Assembly: GCF_964355755.1 (NCBI RefSeq)
Contig: NC_092671.1
Span: forward strand, 14,800,501-14,864,500
DNA length: 64,000 nucleotides
DNA from: Antedon mediterranea
Lineage: Eukaryota > Echinodermata > Crinoidea > Comatulida > Antedonidae
Direction of reading: 5' to 3'
Shown here one piece after another: positions 28,027 through 40,000 of this stretch. Under the pieces are notes generated by a model. That model saw only the letters and a program-made list of their open reading frames with translations. It ran no database searches and was not told the DNA's origin. The position numbers and the translations under genes are program-made. Within the stretch, counting starts at the first letter, position 1. Every line of letters starts with the position of its first letter.

Positions 28027-28118
28027 CTTCTACTTTAAAAAAAAAAAAAAATAATAATTATTTAAGAAACTTGTAGTTGTACTATAATTAGCATGATTGA
28101 TGTATTGATTTTGGTTGC

Positions 28119-28119
<1 letters not shown>

Positions 28120-28156
<37 letters not shown>
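28120..28156 (+). repeat. (ATTG)n microsatellite
   Basis: About nine uninterrupted ATTG/TGAT tetranucleotide units. Confidence 0.9.
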
Positions 28157-28157
<1 letters not shown>

Positions 28158-31100
28158 TCACTAATTGATGGATTGTCCTCTTTTCTACAGCAGATAAACA
28201 CCACAAGACCCACAAAAGGGTGTCATAAGAAAAGGACTTGTTGAATATATACAAAGGCGAAGCATTCAAGAAATGCAGGTATAGCCACAGTTAGGATAGA
28301 ATAACTGTGTGAAATCCAGCTCCCTCAAGCCAAATGGTATCATGCTGCATAGCCAATAGATGCTATCTTTTGTTCACAGAGACCACAGAAATTCCTTGAC
28401 ATCCCAAGTTCGTGGACACACAATAGCATTTTATGATGTCTTGGTGGTTTGTGTTTATTTTGGTGTCGTATTTTGTGATGAATAAATCGGTAAACACACT
28501 GTAAAAAAACTTGGAAAAATTTCTATGATCACACTGGGTCATTTTCTTTGTTGACCTATTGATAATACCATCCCTCCTCAAATATATGCGTGTGCCAAGT
28601 GTGAGAGGTCAAGAGTTGCTAGGAGACACCTTGCTTACCACAAGTTCTGTATATTTGAGGATAAGTTGTTTCAAATATTGATTTGTTTAAGAAGAGGGAG
28701 AGGAGTGAATACGATTGTAAGTTTCCTATTATAAATGTGTTAGTGTGTTGATTCGGTTTATTTATCCGGAAGAACTTTTAAGTCATCTTTGTTCTCCGAT
28801 ATCAGTTAAGCAAATTGGCCATACAGACATTGGACGTCAAGGAACAGGGAAACTAAATTAACCAGTGTGTGGCCCATGTAATTTAATAAATCATGTTGCA
28901 TTTTTTACATTATTGTACTGTACATACAATAACATTATTTATTTCATAAAGAAATTTTCAGATATCTCCCTCCAAAGTTATATAATATGTTCAATATATT
29001 TTTAGATAGTTAAGATTAAATAAAATATATATTCAATATTTGTTTCTTCATGCAGGAAAAAAAAATATAAGAACTATATTAATAATAATTAGCAACTCAT
29101 AATACAGCATAATATGCTTCATTTTATTTTTTTAAATATAAAAATTCTATATTTTGCAAATTCAAATGAAAATGATTCCATGCACCAGTTTTCGGTGATG
29201 TGTGTTACCTCATCGCTGTTGACCGCGTTTTCAGCCGTGCTGAAACCGGGTTTTGGTATATCTGCACTTTATTGCTGACCTTCATCGTTCAACCCACCTG
29301 TCCAGAAAGCGCTCAGTGACCTTTTAGCCTTCATATCTTTATGATATTGTATTTTGTGAACTATATTTGGTACATACCAATTACACAAAGCTCATTGTAC
29401 ATTTGACCATGTTACCTTTGTTGCTTTTTTCTAGGGTTCCCATTTTCAAGGCTATGCTATATTTTCTGCATTTTTTCTTGTTATTGTATAATATAGGAAA
29501 TGCTTTCCAGAGTGGATTAAAGTGGAAAAGAGAAAACAAAAGAAAGTTATATTTTATGTATCGAAAACAATTATGTACAGTATAAGGCTTGTAGAATCAT
29601 ACTATTGCACTAATAATGTTATACCCACAAATAACAAAACCTGAAAATGATACTCGCCGAGTCCCTTACAATTTATCCCACCCCAATCACTCAACCAAGA
29701 CCACCTTTTAGCCAAGACAACCCTTCAGCTAAGACAACCCCTCCCCCTTTAAAAAGTAAAATATACCAAGAAACTTGTTGTTATAATAATGGCGTTTTAT
29801 AAAATAAATGGAACTTCCGTCAAGAACAGGCTCGTAACAAGAACGTATAATTAAGCTATTAAAAAAAAACGAATTAGACCCTGAAGCTACCGAGAACATC
29901 AGGTCATTCAACTTTCAAAAAGGAAGTGGTAGATTGACACTTATGGGCATGATAACGTGGTCTTGAGATGACCCATGTAGTGAGACCATCAGCAGTCCTG
30001 ACGACACAAGGTGCGTGATATTTAGAATTAGTAATAAGTAGGTCAATATTAATAAATAATATTATAAAAGCATTATAATGCGCCATATATCCAATCAATA
30101 ATTGCTCATAGGCGCAGTATATACATGACTGTATAAAACTAGTATTATTAGATCTCAGTACACTACATGCGTCCCCATTCTAGTCCTCTTCGAAGTTCGA
30201 GCTTTTAAAAATAAGGATTTTTTTATTTTACATTGTTTTGCAGGGAAGCAAATGGGCCTTTTTTCTCGAGTGATTGAGATTACACAATATGGACATATAC
30301 TATACCATTACCACTTAACAACCGACACATACGGTGTGTACTTTCTTCATTCTAGACCAACCGTACAACCATGCGTTATTGCAATAAACATTGAATTAGG
30401 CTAAACATCATCTTGCGGATGTTATGCTGTAATGTTTCTGGTTTTTGCCAAGGACGCGGCATATAAAAGTACAGATATTGAAAACCACATATTATTAAAT
30501 ACAATGTATGCCACGCGTTGGAATCGATACCGGTACGCGCTACCGGTACACCGATTTTTTTTTTTGCATAAAAAATGGAATCATTTATAAATCCGTTATG
30601 AAACAGCGAATAATGCACTCAAGTTAAGTTGTTGCTCGATAATAGGATTATTGATAATAGCTTTGAACCTAGGCTTATTTATTGTTCATTATTGACCTTG
30701 TGGAATTCGATTACATTGCTGGGGACCAGTGTACTGGGTGATATCGGACCCGTGGAAGTTGGGGTGGGGATAGTAGACCAATGGACTGGGCGATTGCTGA
30801 CTCCATACATAGTTTCGTTTCATTTTTTTCAATATAACGTCAATAATAACGAATTGTTTAATAATAATACAACACGTAATAAAATATCTATGAATGTACA
30901 CAATACTATTTTCTCAATGTTTTTTTCAGCAAGCTGACCTCACCACCAATTTCATTCCCCTTCAATAGACCTACCCAAGTTCACTCACTACTCTTCCCCT
31001 TGTTGGCCTCGTACCTATTTCCCCAGTCATTCTTTATATTATTTGCAAATCGTTACCTTGTTTGACCATTAATAGATTATTAGTTCGGTTTCACTTCACC

Positions 31101-33229
31101 TGCGGCAACATGCTGAACTGTGCAATGCATTTAAACTATACAGTCAGTACTTATTTTAAAATATTTTTTTAGAATAAAACCTGCCTGGACTAACTAAAGT
31201 GTGACTTAAACCCCACATTTCCGTTATGATGTCCTTTACCTTCCTCGATGGTTGCATCGATTATCATCAAAAGTGGGCCAATTGTGAGTTTGCATGGTTC
31301 GATGTGAATGTCATATTGACCTAGTAACTTTTCACATGAATACATACTATCTTGTTTTTCTCATTTCACTCCCACTCTTTCTTTTTTTTATTTTGTAAGT
31401 AATAAATGTTACTGGTATGGTCATGAAGAAATAAGTCCTAACTTATTTCTCCAAATTATTTTTTCCTCCATGGTATGAAGCTATCTCTGAGGGATGAACA
31501 ATTTTTACAATATGTTATCAAATCCCCTACTTGTTATTGGACTGTGTTCACTTATATCGACATCGTGTAGGCCTACTTTATGTCAATATAAACACAGTGA
31601 GGCCTAGGTTATTATTAATATTATCGTACTTTATTATCGTGAACTCCTTTAGCAAGGATAACCCTGATAAGTTATCAGACCCCACTTCCGATTTAGCCAT
31701 GTTATTGCATTGCTTACGTCTACAATAATTGAGAATACATGTGATGCGATTTGTTTATTATATTTCACCCTATCAAATCGAGGGCTTAAGCTTTTACGGT
31801 ACCGTACTTTATCTATTCGTATTCGTATGTCGATGTATATTGTGACACGTAGGTTTCGTTTTCCTTGTTTCTCGGCTATGGATCCACAAGCGATGTCTTA
31901 GGCCACAAAACGAACGTACAAGTATTTTGTGTGCAGGCTATCCACCACTTCCCGGACGGACTTTGTCCCTCTCCAATTTCCAGACGGCGCTTTGTCTTTT
32001 CAAGTAGTAACACTGGTTTTGAATTAATTTTGAGATATAAGAATAATTATGTACTGCCTTTCTTGTCTGACAGTGTCTGATGTTTTCTATAGACATTAGG
32101 CCTACAATGATTATGGTTATCACACCTTAATGTTTTAAAGAAAAAAAATCTACTTGACAATTTGTACACAATTGAAATCATCGTCGATTAATTTGCGCTT
32201 GTATTTAGTTCATCAATGTTATTGCTTAATTTTTGGGCGTTGGCGTTGAAGCTCGATCGAGTGACAAATACCTCATCAAGTATCAACGTCGTGTGTTATG
32301 ATGTTGTTATATTTTATTTGATACATAATTCTCTAAATACGTTTATTTCACGTATGTCTGGACCGTCGGAACTTACAGAGCATGCTCATAGTTGTTTATA
32401 TTAAGTTAGATGGATGCTCATATTTTTAAGTCCGAATAGATCTCCCGAAAGACATGTATTTATGCCCGGGTTTAATATTTAACCTTAATACCATCAGTAC
32501 CTTATTGTCTAACGGTAGATTACACTAACTAGGCGTTGTGGTTAATTTTGTTTTCTAAATTTACCATTATTATTTTGTGTTGTTTGTTGTTGCACTTCGT
32601 AGCTACGGAGAGTGTTAATCATACAGTTGAAGTGGTTTCTTTTTGGGAAAAATCGATATATGTATAAAGTCCCGTCGGATTAGCAACACTTGAAATGTTT
32701 TAACATGATTAGGTATCTGCATTGATTATAAAGCGGGTGACTTCGATGATAGAGAAATTACACAGAGGGTTTGTTTATCAAGGCTGGCTCTTCAAGACTA
32801 ATGATTTAATAACATCAAATTTGTGTTTTCGCAACCTGTAACTATGGATATTGTCATTTCAGTGAGATTTTTACTAGAAAAATCAATATTTATTGATAAA
32901 TTCTAACACTGAAGAAATATTTTATCCAGATAAGTCATATCAGTATTGATTATAAAGTGGGTTGTAAGAGTACACGTTGGTTCGGCATGGTCTGTCTATG
33001 GCGTTACCGGTATTATTTAGCTGGTCATGGCCTTATTCTGACGAGATATCGAACTTAAACCTGTGTGTATTTTATATAATAGGCTACAAATTACCCTAAA
33101 ATGTACAATACAGAATGTCTCAATATTATAAATTGAAAATATAAACTGGCTCAGCATTCTAATGATTACCATCGTTTCGCTTGCTTACCATTTTGTTATA
33201 GGATATACTTTTTACAGTGTTATAACTTT

Positions 33230-33515
33230 TGTCCAATCAAAGACAGCGTATTCGTCGTGAAAGAAATAGTTGACCAATGGGATCGAGTATTTAAATACGC
33301 ATGCGCTAGTCTTAACGCTTGAGTGGCTATCAAAGTATACACAGAGAGACGATCGACTGTGTGGTACGTGGAAGTGACCACAATGTGACCGTTTAAATCG
33401 AATAGTTCTTGGTGCAGCATTTTTATTATATTTCATTTATTCGTAGATATTTATTATATTATAAAGATATTTATAGTTATGCTAACCTCCTATATTATGA
33501 TAAAGCTGTAGGTAA
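33230..33515 (+). promoter_or_regulatory. Promoter-like patch with CCAAT and NRF1-like words
   Basis: It contains TCCAATCAAAG near 33232 and GACCAATGGG near 33272, ACGCATGCGC (NRF1-like) near 33297-33306, and CpG density above the surroundings. A possible 5' splice site AG/GTAAGG lies at about 33511. No coding frame is evident. It could be the start of a non-coding or alternative 5' exon feeding the cyclin D gene 3.3 kb downstream, or of an unknown transcript. Confidence 0.25.
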
Positions 33516-33519
33516 GGTT

Positions 33520-35640
33520 TTACATCGGAAGGAGGTATTTATTTCAGTTTTGGAAACTGTCATAATGGGGTTTTCCCATTAGATGATAAATGATTCTCAC
33601 TTTCGGATGCACTTCGTTCGGGGATATCCTTATGTCGTTTAAGTTCACTCCTACAATATGGAAAGAAGAAATCGGAAGTTATTCTATTCGTTTGTCTCAA
33701 TACATGTCGGAAGAGTTGTATCCGTTTTTAGTAAAAAGTGAATCGATATAACTTTCGTTAAAGGTGAAGTCTCATATTGACTGATTAACTGCATCAGAGC
33801 ATCTTCTTAATGTTAGATTTGCACATAATATCATTAATATCACTATACCATTTCTATATTACCATCGAATCTAAATAGCCTTCTCGCTTGTTCGCCATAT
33901 CATCACTTGTGTATTTATGGAGAAACTGCAGCTATATAACTGACTAGTAAGATTGGCCAATTAATTATAAAAGGCCTAGAGTATGCATTCGATGGTTATG
34001 CACTGCGCCCATCATTAAAATAAATATCAATAAGAAGGTCATCAAGTAATGTTAGGACAGTGGTTAAAATGTAAAACCACATCCTTACAAAATACACTGT
34101 GCTAATCTATAGGCCTACTAATGATTGCGTTATCAGATCAGACAACATACAACATTCCATGCCTTTTTTTGTAGATTGTTTTTTTTTTTAGATATATTTA
34201 TTATCATTGTGTATGTTTTATTATTTCGATGAAATACGTAGGCTTCAAAGTGTTTGTGTAAATTCCAATCCAATCATTGAAGTGAAGCCGGTAAGTCTGG
34301 AAAGTGTGTAGTTCTATGTAGGGTGCCTTGTACAGAGAACATTCACGGTCTATAAGCCTATAGATTTGGACGCAGGAAAAGGCGTTGAGGCTGAGATTAG
34401 AACTCTTTCTAATAACTAAAGATATTGAAAGATAATGTATCGATATTCTTGTTAATGTTCGCATGTTTGTGACCGCTTTGTATCCATATACCCCAAATTT
34501 CATCTACACGCATGCATAGTTGTGCTACATTATCATGTTGAAGCGCATTGATATCAATGTAATGTTGTTATTTAATTTGAATAATTATATTATATACGGA
34601 TGCCAATACTTTTTTGTATTAAATTATTAGAAAATTATATTATTTAAAAACAAAATGTTGTATTGTTGTATGTTCTTTGGGTTAGGCCTATATAGTGTAT
34701 ATATTTTCACCAATTTTAATATTAAACGGAAATAATAAAGTTAAAGTTAAATTTCCTCTTGTTGCTATGTATAATAAGCAAAACCGGTCTTATCTGGTTT
34801 ATTCCCGCCCCCGCCTTTTATAAATTCTGCTAACTTTGCTCTGGTTAGTCCTAATGTTTTAGGCTCTGTTCGTCGCAAAGATAGATAGACTTGTAATGAT
34901 GTTGTCACTCCATATATCTTTGTTAGGCCCACAGACAGAGGCGTACACGGGGGGTTTTGGGATTAGATCCTTGTGTCATGATCGGACTTTTTTATGCATT
35001 GTAATTCACGAACGAATAAGAAACACCTTAAAATTGTAGATCTCTAGCGCGTCTTATACAAACAAAAATCATAAACAGTGTTTATGGAAGGACCAATGCG
35101 TGTTAAATCTTGCAATAAACTAAGCTTTTATATCTAAACTTTATTTGTCTTTGATGCTAATACTAATAGTGAATTTACACAATTTACTAACAAACAAGTG
35201 GTAATAATGCTTTATTTCGCGGTATTTAGAATGAAATTGGCGCGATAAATATACAAAAACAGTTCAGATCAAAAACGGTATTCTGTAATAGAAATTTCAT
35301 TTTCTATATGTAATATTACAGGAGTAGGTCTACCGTGTTTCAATCGTAGATATCGCAGCTCTATGTAATGAAATCATTACACTGCCAGAGTTTCAGGTTA
35401 AACATTTGCACTAGCAATATAACCAAAGCGTTAACCAATCAAAGTTGGTCAAAACTTCACGTTTGATGCAGAGGTGGAGCTTTTACTGTCAGCCCTTGCG
35501 TTAAAAATAGAAAAATTTGCCTCGTTACAGCGGCGAAGTATAGACAGTGAATTTCCGTGACGATGGTGGTGTCAGTGCCTTTACAATGGTATTTGCATAG
35601 TGAGAAGAAAGGGTTTTGTCGATTACCGGTCATGCTAATT
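33520..35640. other. Intergenic stretch upstream of cyclin D
   Basis: No supported exon. The sequence is AT-rich with scattered CpG-containing segments and TAGGCCTA words. The minus-strand open frame at 34204-34503 has no recognisable motif and no supporting splice or promoter signal. Confidence 0.45.
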
Positions 35641-35654
35641 AGTACCCATGTAAA

Positions 35655-35682
35655 TGACGTCATCGCCTATCGAACTATATAA
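35655..35682 (+). promoter_or_regulatory. Candidate CRE plus TATA promoter upstream of cyclin D
   Basis: A perfect palindromic CRE, TGACGTCA, lies at 35655-35662. It is followed 14 bp later by TATATAA at 35676-35682 and then a pyrimidine-rich stretch (CTTTTCCTCTCGC) where a start site would be expected. It is on the coding strand of cyclin D, 1.1 kb above its ATG. A CRE near the promoter is a known feature of mammalian CCND1. Use by this gene is inference. Confidence 0.35.
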
Positions 35683-36372
35683 TCTTCCCAAACCGTCTTT
35701 TCCTCTCGCTTTTTATCAAGTGGTTGTTTTCATATTTTAGACGAATTTATAAATATATTGGCCTTGTTGTAAATGATTCTGATTATTAAAAATACATTAT
35801 ATATTCCATTTTTTGAAGTGTAAAAAAAAAAGATAAAATACTAATACTAATGTCTGATGTGAATGAATGTTACATTGTATATCAATTTTTCAATGTAGGC
35901 TAAAAGTATTGTGTTATTGTAACCTACAGTGACGATATACTGAATTTCAAAATTTAAAGATCTCTGCAGGTACCATACCGTATGTATTTTACACAGTCTA
36001 GTTTAAAACCAACTTATAGAACCATATTAACAGACATTAACATTATTAACAAAACCCCCAGAAATTAATTAATTTGAAAATAGCATAACATTAAAAATGA
36101 ATTTACGCGGTATCGTAATTCATACTACAACATCTGCCTTTAGACATCTGCTTCAAGTCTCTTGCATTAAATCTGTTTCTATAAAAAATGAATTTTTACG
36201 CTGTCTTTTTAAAAGCCTTTTTTATATTAATTGATAAAAGACTAATCCCCAGGTGTATCAACTAAACATTGTTTAAAATTATTATCCAGAAGAAAATATG
36301 AACAAAGCATTGATGCATTGCTATACACTGTAAGTACAGGCATTTCACTTTTCGCACCAAATTTGCCAGAAT

Positions 36373-36470
36373 GCGCGAAAAACGCACATGTTGCTTTGTT
36401 GTTAATTGTGACGATCATTGTTACGTAATTTGCATATGCATAGAACGTCAATTAGATTTCAGAGATTGGT
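36373..36470 (+). promoter_or_regulatory. Candidate proximal cyclin D promoter: E2F, bZIP, octamer and CCAAT words
   Basis: Within about 100 bp stand GCGCGAAA at 36373-36380 (consensus E2F half-site on the opposite strand), palindromic TTACGTAA at 36421-36428 (PAR-bZIP/C-EBP type), ATTTGCAT at 36428-36435 (exact POU octamer) and ATTGG (inverted CCAAT) at 36465-36469. The cluster is 345-440 bp above the cyclin D ATG, a normal promoter distance. Each word is short enough to occur by chance; their concentration is the argument. Confidence 0.4.
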
Positions 36471-36814
36471 CAGATCACTGGTAAAGCTTGTTAACCGGAC
36501 GCTCACTGGTTGATAGGGCGACGTAATAAATTATTCATGAGGTTGTCTCAATAACTTCGTGTCACTTCATGCCGTGAGATTGTTGGCCGGTGAAAATCAC
36601 ACTGAAAGCACTGAAATATAATTTGCTCTCCAAAGTATCTTTAAGTCGGCCAAACCGGACTTAGCCCTACCAGACAGTCAAGATTTTTCCTTTATAGGAT
36701 TCAGTCAATCTGTAGTGGTAAAGGCTGTTTAGTCTGTACAAAAACAAAGCATATTCTCACTATTTTAAAGATTGTTTTTAACAACCTAAACTAGCCTAGC
36801 CTATCAACCATCAA

Positions 36815-37018
36815 ATGGAAGTACCGGGTGGATTGCTATGTTGCGAAGTAGAGAAAATACGTCGAAGCTATCGTGATCCAGTTTTATTAAATGACAGAGT
36901 TTTGAACAATTTATTATGCAGTGAAGAAAAATATACATTGAGTAGTGACTATTTTACAATCATCCAAACAGATTTAAAACCATATATGAGGAAAATGGTT
37001 GCAGACTGGATGTTGGAA
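36815..37018 (+). CDS. ccnd: Cyclin D exon 1 (N-terminus, LxCxE)
   Basis: Encodes residues 1-68 (204 bp), ending MVADWMLE. The donor is GTAAGT at 37019, phase 0. Reading continues open into the intron to 37204, but that part is not homologous to cyclins. Confidence 0.96.
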
Positions 37019-40000
37019 GTAAGTGCACTTTTTGATGTGTTGTGTTTGAAACGAATGAATTTTGACAAGCAATGCGTCTTTCTATTTTCATTATATTTTC
37101 ATAATATTTTCATTCATTTTCTAAACAAAAATGAATTTATATTAATCAATACTTACTTTTACCTAAACAATTTACTAATTTCTTTTAATGTGATATTTTA
37201 TTGATATTTTTTACGAAACGTAGGAAAATCGCGCATTTTCTGTGATCACCACCTCCGCCATTTTCTTTTGAAGTGGGTCTTTTAAGATTTAAGTTTTTCA
37301 AACTTTAAAAGCCTTAAATGTAACTCAAATTAGATATATAAGACAATGTGTTATGGAATATTAATTTCTGATAATTATTTTTAAAATCAATTGTTGTGTA
37401 TATTTTATTTCGTTTTTTTAAAAACTTGTTGATTTGGACGATCCACACACATCATGCAGGTTTTTATCCTCTCCGCGCCTAGCTTGGCTTCTGTCCAAGT
37501 ACGGTTTACTCGGCTAGACGTCGAGGAAGGCTGAAAATGCACGTGAGAAAATGCACTGAGACTTTTGATAAAAGGAGACCTAATTTCGTAATTGATCTTT
37601 TAGCTTGTATTTATGTGTTCTTTGTTTATTTTCTGTTTTCATAGGTATGTGAGGAACAGCAATGTGAACAAGACGTGTTTCCTCTTGCAATGAATTACAT
37701 GGACAGATTTCTAGCAGTTTGTAGACTAAATAGGAACAAGTTGCAATTGTTAGGTGCAACGTGTATGTTTTTAGCATCAAAATTAAAAGAAACATCGCCA
37801 TTGACGGCGGAAAAACTCATCATCTATACAGATAAATCAATAAGTTATCAACAATTACTAGTAAGTTTTTATTTTATTTTAGTTGTTTAATTGTGTTTTA
37901 TTACTTTATGATTGAAGGAAAGGCCTAGCTTAGTAGCTAGCCTAGGATCATCAGACCCTGTTCTCCAGACACAAGATGGTGGTTTCCTAGGAGCCTTCTG
38001 CGATTTGTTACAAAATGTTATAATTTGTATTACGCAGAACAATTGCCAGTAAACAAATCAGCTGATTATTTACATGAGGAATCATCATGTTCATGTTTTT
38101 TTATATTAATATACTAAAGAGTGAAATGCGTGAATGTATTACTGTTTGTGTAATATAGCTATAGGCCTAGGCCAATTTATTTATTTTTCATATTTAATTA
38201 CCTAATTTTAATGACCTATGCTTAAATTACAACTTTTACTGAAAATCTATTGTCTTTTTTTCTTTATCTCTTCTAGGAAATTGAAGTATTAATATTAAAG
38301 AAACTTAAATGGGACCTCTCTGCAATAACCCCACATGACTTTTTGGAACAAGTTCTGCATCGATTACCGATAGAAGCAGACTATGCTCATCTTATCCGAA
38401 AACATGCACAGACATTAATAGCCATGTGTGTTACAGGTGTGTTCTCATACATTTTACTGTTTTCTTTTATTAGAAAAATAAAGTGTGTGTGCCTGTCTTT
38501 AAAAAATTGATTTATATATTTTTTTGTGTGGAGTCCAACACCTATATTTTGATCCTGTTGCAATTTTGTGTGCGTGCAAAAACTATTTTGTGGAATCTTT
38601 GTTTTGTGCATTTGTTGACTTAATGTGAAATTTAATGGTAAGTGACGGTTGTATATTCTTTTTCTTTATTTGTTCAACATGTTTCTATATTTTTACAAAT
38701 TTTGTCTTTATACAGAACTTTATTCATCATATTCATATTCACACCAACAACTTTTCAATTAATTTTTTGGACATCATTCATTTAAAAAAAAAATTTAAAG
38801 TGTATTTATAATTACATTCAAATTAAGGATTTATTCTTCTATTTTTATCAACAAAAATTTACATATCTTGAATAATCCATCGAAATATAAGGGCATTACA
38901 TTTAGGCTTATGATACAGTAATGTAAAAGAAACACATATCTTTCAATTCAATATTGATTCTCGAAGCTTTATCTTCATTTAATATTCTTGTCTGCCTTGT
39001 TAAGTTCTTTTGTTTTTTTCCTGGACCCTGAAGTAATTGATTATGTAATTTTTGAAATGATTCAACTAATCCTGTAAGCTTAATCTTAAGTTGTCATTCT
39101 GAGCAAGGAAGGTCTTTTGAATTGTTTTATTAAAGACAATTTAATTTGAGAGAAATCTGTTGTGCCAATATTTTCTCATCATTTATAGACAACAACAAGC
39201 CATCAGCCAGGCCAACAGAACTTTAAAATATGCCAATGGTCCCGGTGGTGGTCATGTTTGCTTTTGTAGTTAGTCCATTTGTCCTGATGTGAAGAAGTCC
39301 TAAGGCTTGTTCTTAATCTTCCAACACTGCATTTTCAAACCTTAAATGCCATTTCCTGGATACTCTACACTCTAACTCTATAACCTATCTATTTTATTGC
39401 CATATGTTACTTGTGTTCTTAATTGTGTGTTTACAATTACATTGCATTATTTCTTTCTACTGAAAGTTGACTTGTTTTTGAAAAACCTGACTTGATAGAT
39501 TTTGATATCCTTATTGATTGATTCCACTATTGACTGCATACAGGGGGTATAAACCTCTCTCTTTAACCATTGAAAATGAATAATGGCGGATGTTTTAAAT
39601 GATCAAGATTATTAAATAAATAATTGGAACTATGACAGGCCGGAAACATTTTGTTGATTTATCAATAAAAGAGTTTAAACTCATAAAATCTTTACGTGGT
39701 TTGAGGTGTACCTCCAGCACAGCCCTGAAGAAAAGATTATTCCTGTTTTATAACAGTGTAAATTTGTGAAAAACAAATTTGTGTATGGATGTATTTGTTT
39801 AAAAGCTAGTACTGTAGCTTAGTATATAACTAAATCATATCACTTTCCTTTATAATTGAATATTATATTGCTCAAAGTCCAAATTTATTATTAATATTAT
39901 TTATATATATTATATTCATATTAATTTTTAATTTTTTTTATTTTTCCAGATTATAGTTTTGCAATGTATCCTCCTTCAATGATAGCTGCTGGGTGTGTGG

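Larger units (their letters stand above)
25810..33200. other. Gene-free intergenic stretch
   Basis: No exon with recognisable protein similarity was seen on either strand. It holds a tandem hammerhead-like repeat (27376-27650), a perfect-arm hairpin near 27977-28026, an (ATTG)n microsatellite at about 28120-28156 and AT-rich filler. From about 29.2 kb onward there are more CpG-containing patches than before, without clear coding content. Confidence 0.5.

Noticed and set aside
30629-30937. 102-codon plus-strand frame with overlapping minus frame
   Set aside because: No family resemblance, no introns or promoter evidence; compatible with chance in a less AT-rich patch.
37019-37204. Continuation of cyclin D exon 1 into 61 extra codons
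   Set aside because: A canonical GTAAGT donor at the conserved intron position; the extension is AT-rich and unlike any cyclin.
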